DNA of 64,000 nucleotides from an uncultured Lachnospiraceae bacterium (GCA_910585995.1 CAJUGG010000102.1:1-64000), one strand, 5' to 3'; positions 46,249-55,144 are shown, numbered from the stretch's first letter. Notes: generated by a model from the letters alone, not told the origin. Numbers and translations are program-made.

Positions 46249-47745
46249 ATGCAAAAACTATATCATTCGACCCTTACGATTGTGGAAAAAATCTATTGGC
46301 CCTGCTTTTTGCTGCTTACAGCGCTCACTGCCTTTTTGTGCTTTCGCTGCCTTTCCATTGGAGCCATTGACTCCTGGGATGAAGCCCGTCACGGCATCTC
46401 TGCCTATGAGATGATGCAGACGCAGAACTATCTGGTCAATACGTATCTTGGACAACCCGACTACTGGAATGTCAAGCCTCCTCTTTCTTTCCTTACTATT
46501 ATAGCGGGCTTTTCCCTGTTTGGCTATACTGCACTGGGACTTCGTTTCTTTTCTGCCCTTGCCTATCTGATCACGGTGATTTGTACAGGCTTGTTTGCCA
46601 AGCGCTATGGCAGACTTGCCTCTCTGTTTACCATGGTCTTTTTAGCGGCTAACTATTTCCCGTTTAAAGCCCATCTGGTACGCGCAGGAGATGCCGACAG
46701 CCTCTATCTGTTATTCTTTACCCTGGCTATGCTGGCCATGCTGCAGATCCGCCGCGACCAGCGCTGGCTCTTAGCCTGTGGGCTGTGCTTTTCCCTGGCC
46801 TTTTTAACCAAAAGCTTCCATGCCGGCATGATCGCTTTCGTGGGGATCTTCTATCTGATCCTGAGCGGACTGTGGAAAAAGATACGCCCCCGGATCTTAG
46901 GAGGCTTTCTCTTCTGCGCTGTAGCCCCGATCTTCTTATGGGCAGCTTTACGCTTCTCCTATGACGGTCTGACTTTTTTTCAGCAGATGTACGAAGCCGA
47001 CCTTGCAGGCCGCACTGCTGCCGGAGGATTGGAAGGTCATGGATTTCCGTTTTCTTTTTACCTGACCTCCATCTTTTTCAATTTTGACTACCTGTATGGC
47101 TATCTCAGTGTGATCCTCCTCTTAGGGATTGGCTACCTTCTGCTGCGCCCGCTCAGAACCCCGGATACTCCCATGCCTTCAGACGACCAAAAAGGACTTC
47201 TCTTATGGTTCTTTGTGCCGCTTGTATTATTTTCCCTGGTCTCCACCAAGCTGATGTGGTACGTATATCCCTGTATCGTCCCTCTGTGCATCCTGGCAGG
47301 GATCTTCTTATCTCACTTTTTCACTTCTGTCAAAGCACCTGCCCTGTTTTCTCTGGTATGTCTTATGTCAACCAGCATCATAACCCTGTCTTTTCTCTGG
47401 GACAACTACACCGACAATGTCCGCGGCGCCCGCTCCAACGACCTGCAGACCTTTGTCACAGAACAGTTTGACCGGCAAGACGCAAAATCAGGCTCTGTGA
47501 TCTACTTAGACGCCTATGACCCCTTCCTCTACGCCAACACCACCTCCTGGGAACAAAACATGCGTCTGCTCGCCCTGCTGGAAGGCGACTTAAACTGCCA
47601 GGACGGCGGCGCCAAAGCCTTCTTAACAGACGAAAACAGCTGCCTCTTGATCCTCTCCATCCCGTTTTTACAAGACTATCCTGCCCTCTCCCAGTACGAG
47701 ATTCTGGCCGATAATGGTCAATACCTCCTGATTCAAAAACCCTAA
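46249..47745 (+). CDS. GT39/ArnT-like polyprenyl-phosphate-dependent glycosyltransferase
   Basis: 498 residues with a dozen hydrophobic helices. The first extracytoplasmic loop has SWDEARHGISAYEM, the Asp-Glu pair that is catalytic in GT-C enzymes such as ArnT and PMT, and LGQPDYWNVKPPLSFLT follows as in ArnT-like proteins. These enzymes use polyprenyl-phosphate-sugars to modify an extracytoplasmic acceptor. The ATG at 46249 is preceded by AGGAGG with seven bases; an upstream in-frame ATG at 46180 lacks such a site. A strong terminator ends the gene. The GtrA-type protein at 35.4 kb could work with it. Confidence 0.9.
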   Translation: MQKLYHSTLTIVEKIYWPCFLLLTALTAFLCFRCLSIGAIDSWDEARHGISAYEMMQTQNYLVNTYLGQPDYWNVKPPLSFLTIIAGFSLFGYTALGLRFFSALAYLITVICTGLFAKRYGRLASLFTMVFLAANYFPFKAHLVRAGDADSLYLLFFTLAMLAMLQIRRDQRWLLACGLCFSLAFLTKSFHAGMIAFVGIFYLILSGLWKKIRPRILGGFLFCAVAPIFLWAALRFSYDGLTFFQQMYEADLAGRTAAGGLEGHGFPFSFYLTSIFFNFDYLYGYLSVILLLGIGYLLLRPLRTPDTPMPSDDQKGLLLWFFVPLVLFSLVSTKLMWYVYPCIVPLCILAGIFLSHFFTSVKAPALFSLVCLMSTSIITLSFLWDNYTDNVRGARSNDLQTFVTEQFDRQDAKSGSVIYLDAYDPFLYANTTSWEQNMRLLALLEGDLNCQDGGAKAFLTDENSCLLILSIPFLQDYPALSQYEILADNGQYLLIQKP

Positions 47746-47783
47746 AAATCCCCGAACCACATAATATCTGGTTCGGGGATTTC
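47745..47783 (+). terminator. Intrinsic terminator after the GT39-like gene
   Basis: AATCCCCGAACCA pairs with TGGTTCGGGGATT around a nine-base loop, with flanking A and T runs, so it may act in both directions (the Rpn remnant ends nearby on the minus strand). Confidence 0.9.
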
Positions 47784-47785
47784 CA

Positions 47786-48175
47786 CTATTCTTCCACAGA
47801 CTTACGATCCCTGTCTTCTTTCACCTTCACCACCTCACCAAGCGGCAGATTCGTCAATTGTGCGATCTCTTCACAGGTGAGATTCTGAGATAACATATGC
47901 AAGATGATCTCTATTTTTCCCTCCTCTCTTCCCTTATTTGCACCTTCCTCAAATTGTCTGCTCGCCCAGTGTACCATACTTGCCATATCAGACTCTGCCA
48001 TCTGGCGGCGCAGATAGAGGTAACGTTCATTTTCACTCATATTGATCTTATCCATCTCATCCAATGCCGTCTCCATATAGATGTTTCCTTTTGCTGTCAT
48101 ATGTATCCCCTCCCAATCTTTAGCAGCTATCAGCCTTGCCCAGCGATGCAATTGAAAGTCCCTGACAGCATTTCC
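47786..48175 (-). pseudogene. Remnant of Rpn-family nuclease/transposase (C-terminal part)
   Basis: Up to about 137 codons are open, but only the C-terminal part of an Rpn (recombination-promoting nuclease, PD-(D/E)XK) protein is represented: RWARLIAAKDWEGIHM, then YMETALDEMDKINMSENERYLYLRRQ and a typical EEGANKGREEGKIEIILHML tail. The N-terminal nuclease core with its DxExK residues is missing, so it is a decayed copy. No ribosome binding site is seen at its apparent start, which overlaps the following small gene. Confidence 0.7.
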
Positions 48176-48176
48176 G

Positions 48177-48380
48177 TCACTTCTGCACCTGCGCCGCATC
48201 CGCCCATGTGCGTCCGTCGGTCTCTCCGGCTTCGTCCAGGAGCCTTAGAAGCTCCAACGCGCTGCGAAAACTCACCGTCTTATTCTCCTCCGCCCACGTC
48301 ACCTGCCCCTGCCAGGTCTCCTTTTGCCGAAACTGAATACGTACCAGAAAGGTTCCTTTTTCTCTTACTCTGTCTTCCAT
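48177..48380 (-). CDS. Small conserved protein, paralogue of 48388-48888 C terminus
   Basis: 67 residues from ATG at 48380 (AAAGGA upstream). The segment FLVRIQFRQKETWQGQVTW, then a polar turn and FRSALELLRLLDEA, matches the last part of the upstream protein. It has no signal or membrane segment. I do not know the function. It starts 7 bases after the end of its larger paralogue, suggesting a tandem duplication, and both lie downstream of the SARP-like regulator in one operon. Confidence 0.7.
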   Translation of the reverse strand: MEDRVREKGTFLVRIQFRQKETWQGQVTWAEENKTVSFRSALELLRLLDEAGETDGRTWADAAQVQK

Positions 48381-48387
48381 CTTGTGT

Positions 48388-48888
48388 CTATCCTTTCTCT
48401 TCACAGGGTTTATTTCCTTCAAACCAACTCACTTCGTCTCTGGCCTCTGTCGTCTCCACCGCACTGTCAATCAGCTTGATCATCTCCCAGATCGAGCGAA
48501 AATACAATGTCTTATCCTGCTCCATCCACGTGATCCGCCCCTGCCAGCTGCTGTTCTGCCGATGCTGTACCCGGATGATAAAACTCCCCAGATCCCCATG
48601 CTGGCTCAATAATTCTTCGTCTTTCATGATCTTTATCCTTTCTTCTCCAGGGCCTTTTTTTAATGGCTCTGCTAAAAACGAACGTGTATTTGTCGTCGGA
48701 TAAGGAAATTTCAGATAATCATATAGTTTTTCCATATAAAACAAGACCTCATCCATATTGGAAAATGGGGTCATCTCCCGACTATACGAATGATACAGCC
48801 TTCCCCCCGGCTCACTGCCTCCGGTGACATAATCCACACACAACACAACTCCATTTGGTACACCCACGTACCACTGCGATCTTTCCAT
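48388..48888 (-). CDS. Conserved protein with RIQ/WQG motif, unknown function
   Basis: 166 residues from the ATG at 48888 (AGAAGGG upstream). The N-terminal half contains YVGVPNGVVLCVDYVTGGS; the C-terminal half contains FIIRVQHRQNSSWQGRITWM, then FRSIWEMIKLIDSA. The C-terminal motif is repeated in the next gene. There is no signal peptide. It lies four bases after the SARP-like regulator gene and is probably co-expressed and functionally linked with it. No function can be assigned. Confidence 0.75.
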   Translation of the reverse strand: MERSQWYVGVPNGVVLCVDYVTGGSEPGGRLYHSYSREMTPFSNMDEVLFYMEKLYDYLKFPYPTTNTRSFLAEPLKKGPGEERIKIMKDEELLSQHGDLGSFIIRVQHRQNSSWQGRITWMEQDKTLYFRSIWEMIKLIDSAVETTEARDEVSWFEGNKPCEEKG

Positions 48889-48892
48889 ATCT

Positions 48893-50119
48893 TTAGCCCT
48901 TCTTTTTCGGAGAACAGATAACACTATTTACATAATACTGGATCTCTGTGCGTCTCCTTCTTGCTGCAAAGCGGCGGCTGATCCGTTCCTGAATCACCTG
49001 ACAGTCTTCCAATGCAGTATTGACCAAAAGCACCAGATACTGCCCGCCGCCATACCGGCACAATACATCACTTCTGCGTACCGCTTGATGAATCGCTTCT
49101 CCCAGATTCTCCGTCAGCTCTTCCAAGATCAGCTCCTCCTCGATCATCCTGCCCTTGGCATCCACCACCATACACAGCATCAGATAGACCGACTGTCCGC
49201 CCCGCTCCATCATGCGCTCCACCATCTGATAGATCCCCTGAAAGACCGGATACGGACACAGATATCCTCCTGCCTCATCGCAGGACTCCTCTGCCAGCCG
49301 ATTCTGAATCTCGTTTAATGCGCCTCTTTGCTGCTCCAACTGTGACCCCAGCTTATGTACCAGTTCCATCATCTGTCTGGACGGCTGAAGCCCCTGTTCC
49401 CGAAAATAGAGTTCCACAGTATCATCATAGAATTTCCTGGCGTCCGTATAGCGCCTCATGGACACCAAAGCTTCCATCGTGACGGTTTCCCAGTCTGACA
49501 TCGGACTGATCTTCGCCGCATAGATCCCCAGCTCTTCCATCTCTCCATATTTCTCACTGGCCCGCAGAAGCCATACGGCCTTATCCATACAATTACAAAA
49601 AAGTCCCCGGTATTTTTTCGCCTCCTGAGCCACCCAGAGGACGCCCGCATGGGCGGGCAGAAATTCCCCCCGATAGCAGTAACAGGCATCCAGATACCGG
49701 TTCAGGCGGTCTTTTAGATCTTCTGCTTCTTCTGCTTCCCGATACAACTGTTCAAATTCCCTGGCGTCCTCCACCACAGGCACTTCATTGGTCCAATAGT
49801 AGACGCCGTCTTTTTGCACGATATAATTCACATCCGGCAGTCCGGCAGCCCGAAGCCTCTTCTTCGCATTGTAGATCACGCTGCGTGTCGCATGATGGAT
49901 GTCCCTGATCTCCCGGTCCTCAAACAACACCGCTTCCAAACGGTCTCTGCTGACTCCCACCGCCCTTTCATGCAGCAAAAGCTCCATCAGATAGATAAAC
50001 TGTGATTCTCTGGATTTCATTCCGCCTGTAATTGATCTGCCTCCATAGGACAATGAAAATCCGCCGAATGTCTGTACATATAGCGTATTTTCTTCTGTTT
50101 TACCCCTCATGTTTCCCAT
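48893..50119 (-). CDS. SARP-like regulator: winged helix, BTAD and degenerate GGDEF domain
   Basis: 408 residues. N-terminal OmpR-like winged helix (LYVQTFGGFSLSYGGRSI, then SRESQFIYLMELLLHERAVG) and a TPR-type BTAD domain, as in SARP/AfsR-like activators (EFEQLYREAEEAEDLKDRLN, LDACYCYRGEFLP). The last ~130 residues resemble a GGDEF domain: the region with AIHQAVRRSDVLCRYGGGQYLVLLVN has GGGQY in place of GGDEF, so cyclase activity is not expected. It could bind nucleotide as a sensor. It lies directly after the pilus operon in the same direction, behind a terminator, and may regulate it; this is inferred from position only. A weak TTGCAG-17-GATTAT promoter is visible upstream. Confidence 0.82.
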   Translation of the reverse strand: MGNMRGKTEENTLYVQTFGGFSLSYGGRSITGGMKSRESQFIYLMELLLHERAVGVSRDRLEAVLFEDREIRDIHHATRSVIYNAKKRLRAAGLPDVNYIVQKDGVYYWTNEVPVVEDAREFEQLYREAEEAEDLKDRLNRYLDACYCYRGEFLPAHAGVLWVAQEAKKYRGLFCNCMDKAVWLLRASEKYGEMEELGIYAAKISPMSDWETVTMEALVSMRRYTDARKFYDDTVELYFREQGLQPSRQMMELVHKLGSQLEQQRGALNEIQNRLAEESCDEAGGYLCPYPVFQGIYQMVERMMERGGQSVYLMLCMVVDAKGRMIEEELILEELTENLGEAIHQAVRRSDVLCRYGGGQYLVLLVNTALEDCQVIQERISRRFAARRRRTEIQYYVNSVICSPKKKG

Positions 50120-50179
50120 TCCACATCCTGTCTCCCGTTCTGTTTGCTCCCCATAATCATCTCATTTCTGTCATCCTGC

Positions 50180-50218
50180 AAAAACCATGCTAGGGCATGT
50201 CTGAGATGACTCTCGGAC
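50180..50218 (-). terminator. Terminator at the end of the pilus operon
   Basis: On the minus strand a stem GTCCGAGA/TCTCAGAC is followed by CATGC-CCTA-GCATG and then GTTTTT. The stem-loops lie 20-58 bases beyond the last gene of the operon. Confidence 0.65.
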
Positions 50219-50237
50219 ACACCCTGTACATATTCTG

Positions 50238-51347
50238 TCATTGTGACTCTTCTGTCTTTTCTTTTTTCTTAGCCCGTACCATGCGATAGCGTACACCAAC
50301 CCCAATCACTACGGCTGCCGCTACCAACAAAGCAATCCATACTGCCATCGGGATTCCAAAAGGAGCAAACAATCCGCTCGTCTCTTCCCCGTTGAAATTG
50401 CCAAGAGGTGTATCTTCGTCATCCAGGTTGATGATCTCCTCCGGCTCCTGAGGTCCTTCTTCGGCTGCCGGGTTCTGCACCGCTCCGCCGTCGGCTGCTC
50501 CTGCCTCACCGCCAGCTGCTCCTGCGCCGCCTGCATCCCCCGCTGCGGCTCCGTCAGCCGCGCCTCCGGCTGCTCCGCCAGGTGCTGCCCCGGCACCTCC
50601 GCCGACTGCACCTGCACCGCCGGCTCCACCAGCAGCTGCTCCGCCTGTCCCGGCTCCCGGTTCTGTTCCTGTGGCACCTCCTGTCCCGGTCGTACCTCCA
50701 CCAGTTCCAGTGCCGCCACCACCTCCGGTTGTGCCGCCTCTGACTCTTGTATACACAAATGTAAATACATTCTCTGCCGCATTTGCGCTCAGTGTCTTGG
50801 TCAGGTTATAAGCCTGCGGCTGATATCCTTCGATATAGACAAAGGCGATCACCGGCTGGTCCCCTACATTTCCATAGCTGGTCCGGCTCGGCGCTAAAGT
50901 CCGCCCCGATGCATCCTGATAATTCACCACATAGGATGTCATATTTCCGCGAATCCCATATGCGACCACATAGTCCTCATCTCTCGTCACCCGAAATGCC
51001 GAAGTAGCCACGGTACTGTTGTCTCTTCCTCCCTGACGGATTCCCCGGACATAATATTTACTGCCGCTGTCTAAGGCCACCGCCCCTTCCATGCCTGCGT
51101 CAAAACTGACCACATCCTCTTTTTGCAGGCCGCTTACCGTGATCGCCGCACCGCCTCCGCTCACCTGATACGAAGACCCCGACTTGCTGTTGTCCACGGA
51201 CACCTGCGACAGTCCCTGAAAGCTCCCGTGATTTCCCGGATAAAAGGTAACGGTATACGTATAGTTTGCCGCTTGTACAGGAAGCCCGCTGACTCCCATC
51301 AGACACAGTGCCAAAAGTCCCACTAACCATCTGCGGAATCTATTCAT
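50238..51347 (-). CDS. Secreted MucBP-like protein with Gly/Ala-rich stalk and C-terminal membrane helix
   Basis: 369 residues. Signal peptide (about 1-26), an InlB-like beta-rich part (YTYTVTFYPGNHGSFQGL), a MucBP-like domain (YVVNYQDASGRTL and IEGYQPQAY), a ~100-residue Gly/Ala/Thr stalk (about 203-290) and a terminal hydrophobic helix with a Lys/Glu-rich tail. There is no LPXTG, so it is held by the helix and not by a sortase. Together with the preceding gene (8-base overlap) it may form the basal part of the surface fibre. The repetitive stalk makes other frames open by chance. Confidence 0.8.
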   Translation of the reverse strand: MNRFRRWLVGLLALCLMGVSGLPVQAANYTYTVTFYPGNHGSFQGLSQVSVDNSKSGSSYQVSGGGAAITVSGLQKEDVVSFDAGMEGAVALDSGSKYYVRGIRQGGRDNSTVATSAFRVTRDEDYVVAYGIRGNMTSYVVNYQDASGRTLAPSRTSYGNVGDQPVIAFVYIEGYQPQAYNLTKTLSANAAENVFTFVYTRVRGGTTGGGGGTGTGGGTTGTGGATGTEPGAGTGGAAAGGAGGAGAVGGGAGAAPGGAAGGAADGAAAGDAGGAGAAGGEAGAADGGAVQNPAAEEGPQEPEEIINLDDEDTPLGNFNGEETSGLFAPFGIPMAVWIALLVAAAVVIGVGVRYRMVRAKKKEKTEESQ

Positions 51348-52152
51348 GCCTCTCGCCTCCTCTGTCCTTTTGAAATCCTCTCACTGCCAAAAACAGCAGC
51401 ACCAGCCCGCTCAAAAGTGCAGCCATTGACCAAAAGATCAAGTGACTGGTATCCCCGGTCTGTACCGAACCTGTCGTATACAGTGAGCCTCCCTGCGGTG
51501 TCTCTCCCCCGCCGGAAGATTCCTCCGAACCGCCGGAGCCGCCCGAACCAGAACCGCCAGAGCCTCCGCCCGTAGTCCTTCCCGGCTCTACCGCAAAATT
51601 CATCCTAAGATCTGCCAGGGTATTCTGGTAGCCGTTTCCCTGCGTCTCTCCGTCGAGCGCCACGGTAAGTTCCACCGCTCCCGTTTCGCCGGCAGCCATA
51701 CGGTCCAGTTGAAAATATTCATCCAGTCCGTCCACAGCCTCCCGAAGTCCAAGCCCTGCCACGGCATCTTTCTCACCACCCACATTCTCACTGCTGTACA
51801 AGGTCGTCACCGCTCCCGTACCGTCTGTATAAGACAGATGATACGCATACGCTCCTCCCCTTGCTTCCTCTGAGTGGTCCTCCAGACTGGACAGCACCTG
51901 ATTGGTCATATACCAGTCCACCTCTTTTTTGCTTCCATTGGAAAGCGCCAGCCGGATCGTCACCTGATCCCCTGGCTGCAGTGCATACACCGCATCTGAG
52001 ATCTCCGAAGAAGAAAAGTTGCTCACCATCTCCTTCCCCGTAAACTCCACTTTCCATCCACGGTCTTCCGTATACTCCTCCGCCTGCACGACCCCGGTGC
52101 TTCCCACGATCAGAAGCGCCATAAGCCCCAGACACCAAGACCTTTTTCTCAT
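51340..52152 (-). CDS. Secreted protein with Gly/Ser stalk and C-terminal TG-type anchor
   Basis: 270 residues. Signal peptide to about residue 24, a globular beta domain, then a Gly/Ser-rich linker (about 190-225) and GSVQTGD followed by a hydrophobic helix and basic tail. The QTGD looks like a degenerate LPXTG site with LP replaced by SV, so sortase cleavage is uncertain. It overlaps the next gene by 8 bases. The globular part resembles the secreted proteins next to it in pattern (VTIRLALSNGSKKEVDWY), a common feature of TasA-like domains. Function unknown, likely a surface or fibre component. Confidence 0.7.
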   Translation of the reverse strand: MRKRSWCLGLMALLIVGSTGVVQAEEYTEDRGWKVEFTGKEMVSNFSSSEISDAVYALQPGDQVTIRLALSNGSKKEVDWYMTNQVLSSLEDHSEEARGGAYAYHLSYTDGTGAVTTLYSSENVGGEKDAVAGLGLREAVDGLDEYFQLDRMAAGETGAVELTVALDGETQGNGYQNTLADLRMNFAVEPGRTTGGGSGGSGSGGSGGSEESSGGGETPQGGSLYTTGSVQTGDTSHLIFWSMAALLSGLVLLFLAVRGFQKDRGGERHE

Positions 52153-52236
52153 CTCCCGCTACCTCCATCAAAGCCAGACCATCGGTATAGTCTAACCTTT
52201 TCAAACGATTCTATACAAAACCTACAGCCATCCTCT

Positions 52237-52752
52237 TTACAACTTCTTGCCAAGCCATCCTCCCAGCACCTGCAAAAGCACTGCCAATACGACGATACCT
52301 CCCGCCAGCACCTTTCCTTCCCGGCTTGTCATCCGCTCTGCGATACGGCCTGCACCCGGCAGCGACCATGTCACTTCACCGATCACATTCCCATAAGGCA
52401 CCGGTCTTAGATCCTCTTTCTCATTGGCATCTCCTTTGGTGATCAGTTCTCCCATCACCACCCGGTTCTCCAGCACCCGGTGCGTGATGATCGCCCCGGA
52501 CTCACTGGTTCCGTAATATGCGACCACTTCACCTTCTGCCACTTCTTCCGGCTCCATCTTCTGAATATACAGAAGGCTCCCGACCGGTATCGCCGGCTCC
52601 ATGCTCCCGCTGATGACGGTATAGATCTGATATCCAAAGACCCTTGGAACAGTCAGCGGCAGGCAGGCAAGCACCAGGGCGAGTAAAAGTCCCGTTCCTG
52701 TCATCTGACAGAGCGCTGCCATCCGGCTTTTTTTGCCGCTATGTCTGCTCAC
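52237..52752 (-). CDS. sipW: Signal peptidase I, SipW (endoplasmic-type) subfamily
   Basis: 171 residues. An N-terminal membrane helix is followed by the catalytic Ser box VISGSMEPAIPVGS and by AIITHRVL, in which His replaces the catalytic Lys of ordinary bacterial signal peptidases, the mark of SipW/ER-type enzymes. A second helix ends the protein. SipW removes the signals of TasA/TapA-like fibre proteins. Here it is encoded among two such proteins and two class C sortases, and probably matures them. It starts 12 bases after the TasA-like gene. Confidence 0.9.
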   Translation of the reverse strand: MSRHSGKKSRMAALCQMTGTGLLLALVLACLPLTVPRVFGYQIYTVISGSMEPAIPVGSLLYIQKMEPEEVAEGEVVAYYGTSESGAIITHRVLENRVVMGELITKGDANEKEDLRPVPYGNVIGEVTWSLPGAGRIAERMTSREGKVLAGGIVVLAVLLQVLGGWLGKKL

Positions 52753-52764
52753 GTCTTCTGCCCT

Positions 52765-53520
52765 CTAAGGTACAAGTCCAAGCGTCCCGTCCTCTGCGAT
52801 GGTCACATCCACGCCCCAGGCACTTTTCACTGCTTCCTGCCCGCTGTGGGTCTGCACCGCATCCACTTCCGCTTCCAGACTCATCCAGTATCCGTCATGC
52901 TTATAAGACGCCTTGATCACGGTTCCATTCTCTGTCACCGTCGTCTCCTGCGTCACCTCCTCAAAGACATCCGGATGTACCCGAAGTGTCTCGCACAGAG
53001 GCGGCGTGCTCTCTCCCACCGGCAATACTTTTGTATAATACAAGACCATCCGCTCCGGCGTGGAAGCTTTTTCATCCACGATCCATCCATTAGTATCTGT
53101 TAGACCCAGATCGATCAGATCCGGCGACAGCGAAGTATCTTTATTTCCATCTGCATCCTGCCAGCTCCGATAAAGGATCACACGTACATAACTGTCGATG
53201 GCTCCACTGTTTTTTACGCCGATCTGCTCTGCATAGGCTCTGCCCGGCACCAGTTTTCCATCTGTCTCCTTCAGAAGATCCAAAAGAAGCTCTCCATCCC
53301 CGGAATCGCTCCAGTCATCCTCGATATAGTTCCTGAAGCTGACATCTTTTCCATTTTCCGTCAGTGTCACGCCGATGCTTGACACCGTCACTTCCATCGC
53401 ATAATTCTCACTGTAATACGTCAGCGCTGCCCTCGCGCTGCCCACCGCACTGAATAAAAGCAGTACGACCGCTGCCCCTAAAAGGAGCACAGGTGTCCAC
53501 GTCTTTTTTCTCGCTCTCAT
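52765..53520 (-). CDS. TasA/CalY-like secreted protein, larger
   Basis: 251 residues. N-terminal signal-like helix with a positively charged start, then SARAALTYYSENYAMEVTV, the short junction typical of camelysin/TasA-type proteins, and a beta-sandwich rich in KNSGAIDSYVRVILYRSW, which is a repeated theme in these proteins. ATG at 53520 follows GGAGG. Its start codon overlaps the previous stop as TGATG. SipW encoded just downstream is the expected processing enzyme. Fibre formation is inferred from family only. Confidence 0.75.
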   Translation of the reverse strand: MRARKKTWTPVLLLGAAVVLLLFSAVGSARAALTYYSENYAMEVTVSSIGVTLTENGKDVSFRNYIEDDWSDSGDGELLLDLLKETDGKLVPGRAYAEQIGVKNSGAIDSYVRVILYRSWQDADGNKDTSLSPDLIDLGLTDTNGWIVDEKASTPERMVLYYTKVLPVGESTPPLCETLRVHPDVFEEVTQETTVTENGTVIKASYKHDGYWMSLEAEVDAVQTHSGQEAVKSAWGVDVTIAEDGTLGLVP

Positions 53521-54047
53521 CACTCAACCTCCCCTGCTACAGACAGATCCCAGTCTGCATAAGGATTGCCCGCCTCGTCATACAGCACCGCTGTATACTC
53601 CGGCACTACAATGACATTAAAGATCTTCTGTTCTCCGGCCTGTGTGATCTCAGACAGCTTTCCCCGGTCTAACTTTACCAGAAGTTCTTCTGTCTTCTCC
53701 TGCGGCGCCAGGATCTTGTTGTAATACCAGTAGCCGTCCGCTGTATTCTGTGTCCATCCATCTGCTTCTGTCGTATACATCAGGCGGTCTTTAAACTGTT
53801 CGCCCGCCAACACCTTTACGCGGGCATAGCACTCCTGCTCCCCGCTGTTTTCGATCGCGATGTGTTTCGTCCAGTCGGATACCGTATCTTCGGTCTCCGT
53901 CTTTGTGAATCCCAGACTGATCTGCGCTCTGCCGCCTGCGGATGTATAGGTGGTAAAATATGCCATCGCCGTCTTCGTCGACACAGACCCTATCAGTACA
54001 AGGGCAAAAGCGGCCAGGATCAGTTGTTTTTTTGTCTTCCTCTTCAT
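53520..54047 (-). CDS. TasA/CalY-like secreted protein, smaller
   Basis: 175 residues. Signal sequence (about 1-28) ending TAMAYFTTYTSAGGRA, the typical camelysin-type junction, and a beta domain with IAIENSGEQECYARVKVLAG, very like the segment of the next gene. The two are probably diverged paralogues and may co-assemble, as TasA and TapA do. It is 18 bases after the pilin-like protein gene and is translationally coupled to the larger paralogue. Confidence 0.75.
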   Translation of the reverse strand: MKRKTKKQLILAAFALVLIGSVSTKTAMAYFTTYTSAGGRAQISLGFTKTETEDTVSDWTKHIAIENSGEQECYARVKVLAGEQFKDRLMYTTEADGWTQNTADGYWYYNKILAPQEKTEELLVKLDRGKLSEITQAGEQKIFNVIVVPEYTAVLYDEAGNPYADWDLSVAGEVE

Positions 54048-54064
54048 CTACTTCCACCCCCTTG

Positions 54065-55132
54065 TCACTGTCTCTCCCAGGTCAGGTTCTCACTGCCTTC
54101 GATATCCTTTTCATAGGTAAAATGGTTCACCACTGCGGGGCCGCCCCCTCTCAGGCTTCCATCGTATTCATTTTCAAAAGAGACTTGTACGGCCCTGTCT
54201 GCTTCTGTCTGTCTGGTCTGGCTTGCAGCTCCCACAGCCTGATATCCGGCACCGGTGTAGATCTCTGTCACCGTCACTTCCGCGGCTGCGGGGATGCCCG
54301 TTACCGTCAGGCTTTTCTGCCCCGGCGCGTCAAAATTCAGCGCCACCACATCGCTGTAGACCAGTGCATCTTCTTTTACCGCCCGGATCTCATAGACAAA
54401 AGAGGCTCCGCCCAAGGTCTCATGATAAGAAGTCAGATCTTTTTCGATCACCAGATCTCCATAGCGGTCTTCTCGCTCCGGCTTCAGCGCGACCAGAACA
54501 GGGGTATCTCCGTCTCCGTAGATCCACTCGTCGCTGCCGCCGTCATCTCCGTAGTGATTGGGCAGGGAGATCAGGTAGGGGATAAACTGGTACTGGTATC
54601 CGGTGGTCTCCACTGGGGTCACATCCACGAGATAGAGTCCGGTCGGGAGGTCTTTGGCATATCCATGCACTTTGCCGTCGGCATCTTTTTCAATCAAGAC
54701 GGTCTGCTGCGGTGTCTGTGCTCTGGCGATGACCGAAGCTTCTTCTGCCCACATGGCCCATTCGTTCGCGGTGGTCTGTGCGCTTGCTCTGGTGATCCCG
54801 CTCAGTGCCTCTGCCCCGGCATAATTCGGCAGCAGAGCATATTGTCCGCTTACGTCTACTTCTGCCACCCGGTAGATCTTCGCCTCAATCGCCTGTTCGT
54901 TCAGCGCCTCGGACAGTTCCTGATAATAGCTTTGATAACCTGCGACAGTCTCCTGAAGGATTGCCTGTTCTTTGGACGGCAGCTCTTCGGCATCCAGTGT
55001 AAAGGTGAGCTGACAGTCTGTTTTCTCCACATCGATCCCTGTAGCCCCGTAGGCGGTCCCTGTATGTATGGTAAGAGCCGCCAACAGAGAACATACCAGC
55101 AGGGCCTTGCCCCTTTTATCCATTATCTTCAT
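54065..55132 (-). CDS. Secreted pilin-like protein without a sortase motif
   Basis: 355 residues from ATG at 55132 (AAGGAG upstream). A signal peptide ends at GTAYGATG. The mature part has Cna-B-like features: LPTGLYLVDVTPVETTGYQY and later LTVTGIPAAAEVTVTEIY followed by FENEY, as in isopeptide-bonded pilin domains. The C terminus (ENLTWERQ) lacks LPXTG and a membrane helix, so it would be secreted or incorporated by another protein, possibly as a tip subunit. Its leader contains the family 2 element copy D. Confidence 0.75.
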   Translation of the reverse strand: MKIMDKRGKALLVCSLLAALTIHTGTAYGATGIDVEKTDCQLTFTLDAEELPSKEQAILQETVAGYQSYYQELSEALNEQAIEAKIYRVAEVDVSGQYALLPNYAGAEALSGITRASAQTTANEWAMWAEEASVIARAQTPQQTVLIEKDADGKVHGYAKDLPTGLYLVDVTPVETTGYQYQFIPYLISLPNHYGDDGGSDEWIYGDGDTPVLVALKPEREDRYGDLVIEKDLTSYHETLGGASFVYEIRAVKEDALVYSDVVALNFDAPGQKSLTVTGIPAAAEVTVTEIYTGAGYQAVGAASQTRQTEADRAVQVSFENEYDGSLRGGGPAVVNHFTYEKDIEGSENLTWERQ

Positions 55133-55144
55133 TTTTAACTCCTT

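Noticed and set aside
50321..50782. A 153-codon frame within the Gly/Ala-rich stalk gene
   Set aside because: Low-complexity GC-rich repeats keep alternative frames open; the real frame has signal peptide, domain and membrane helix.
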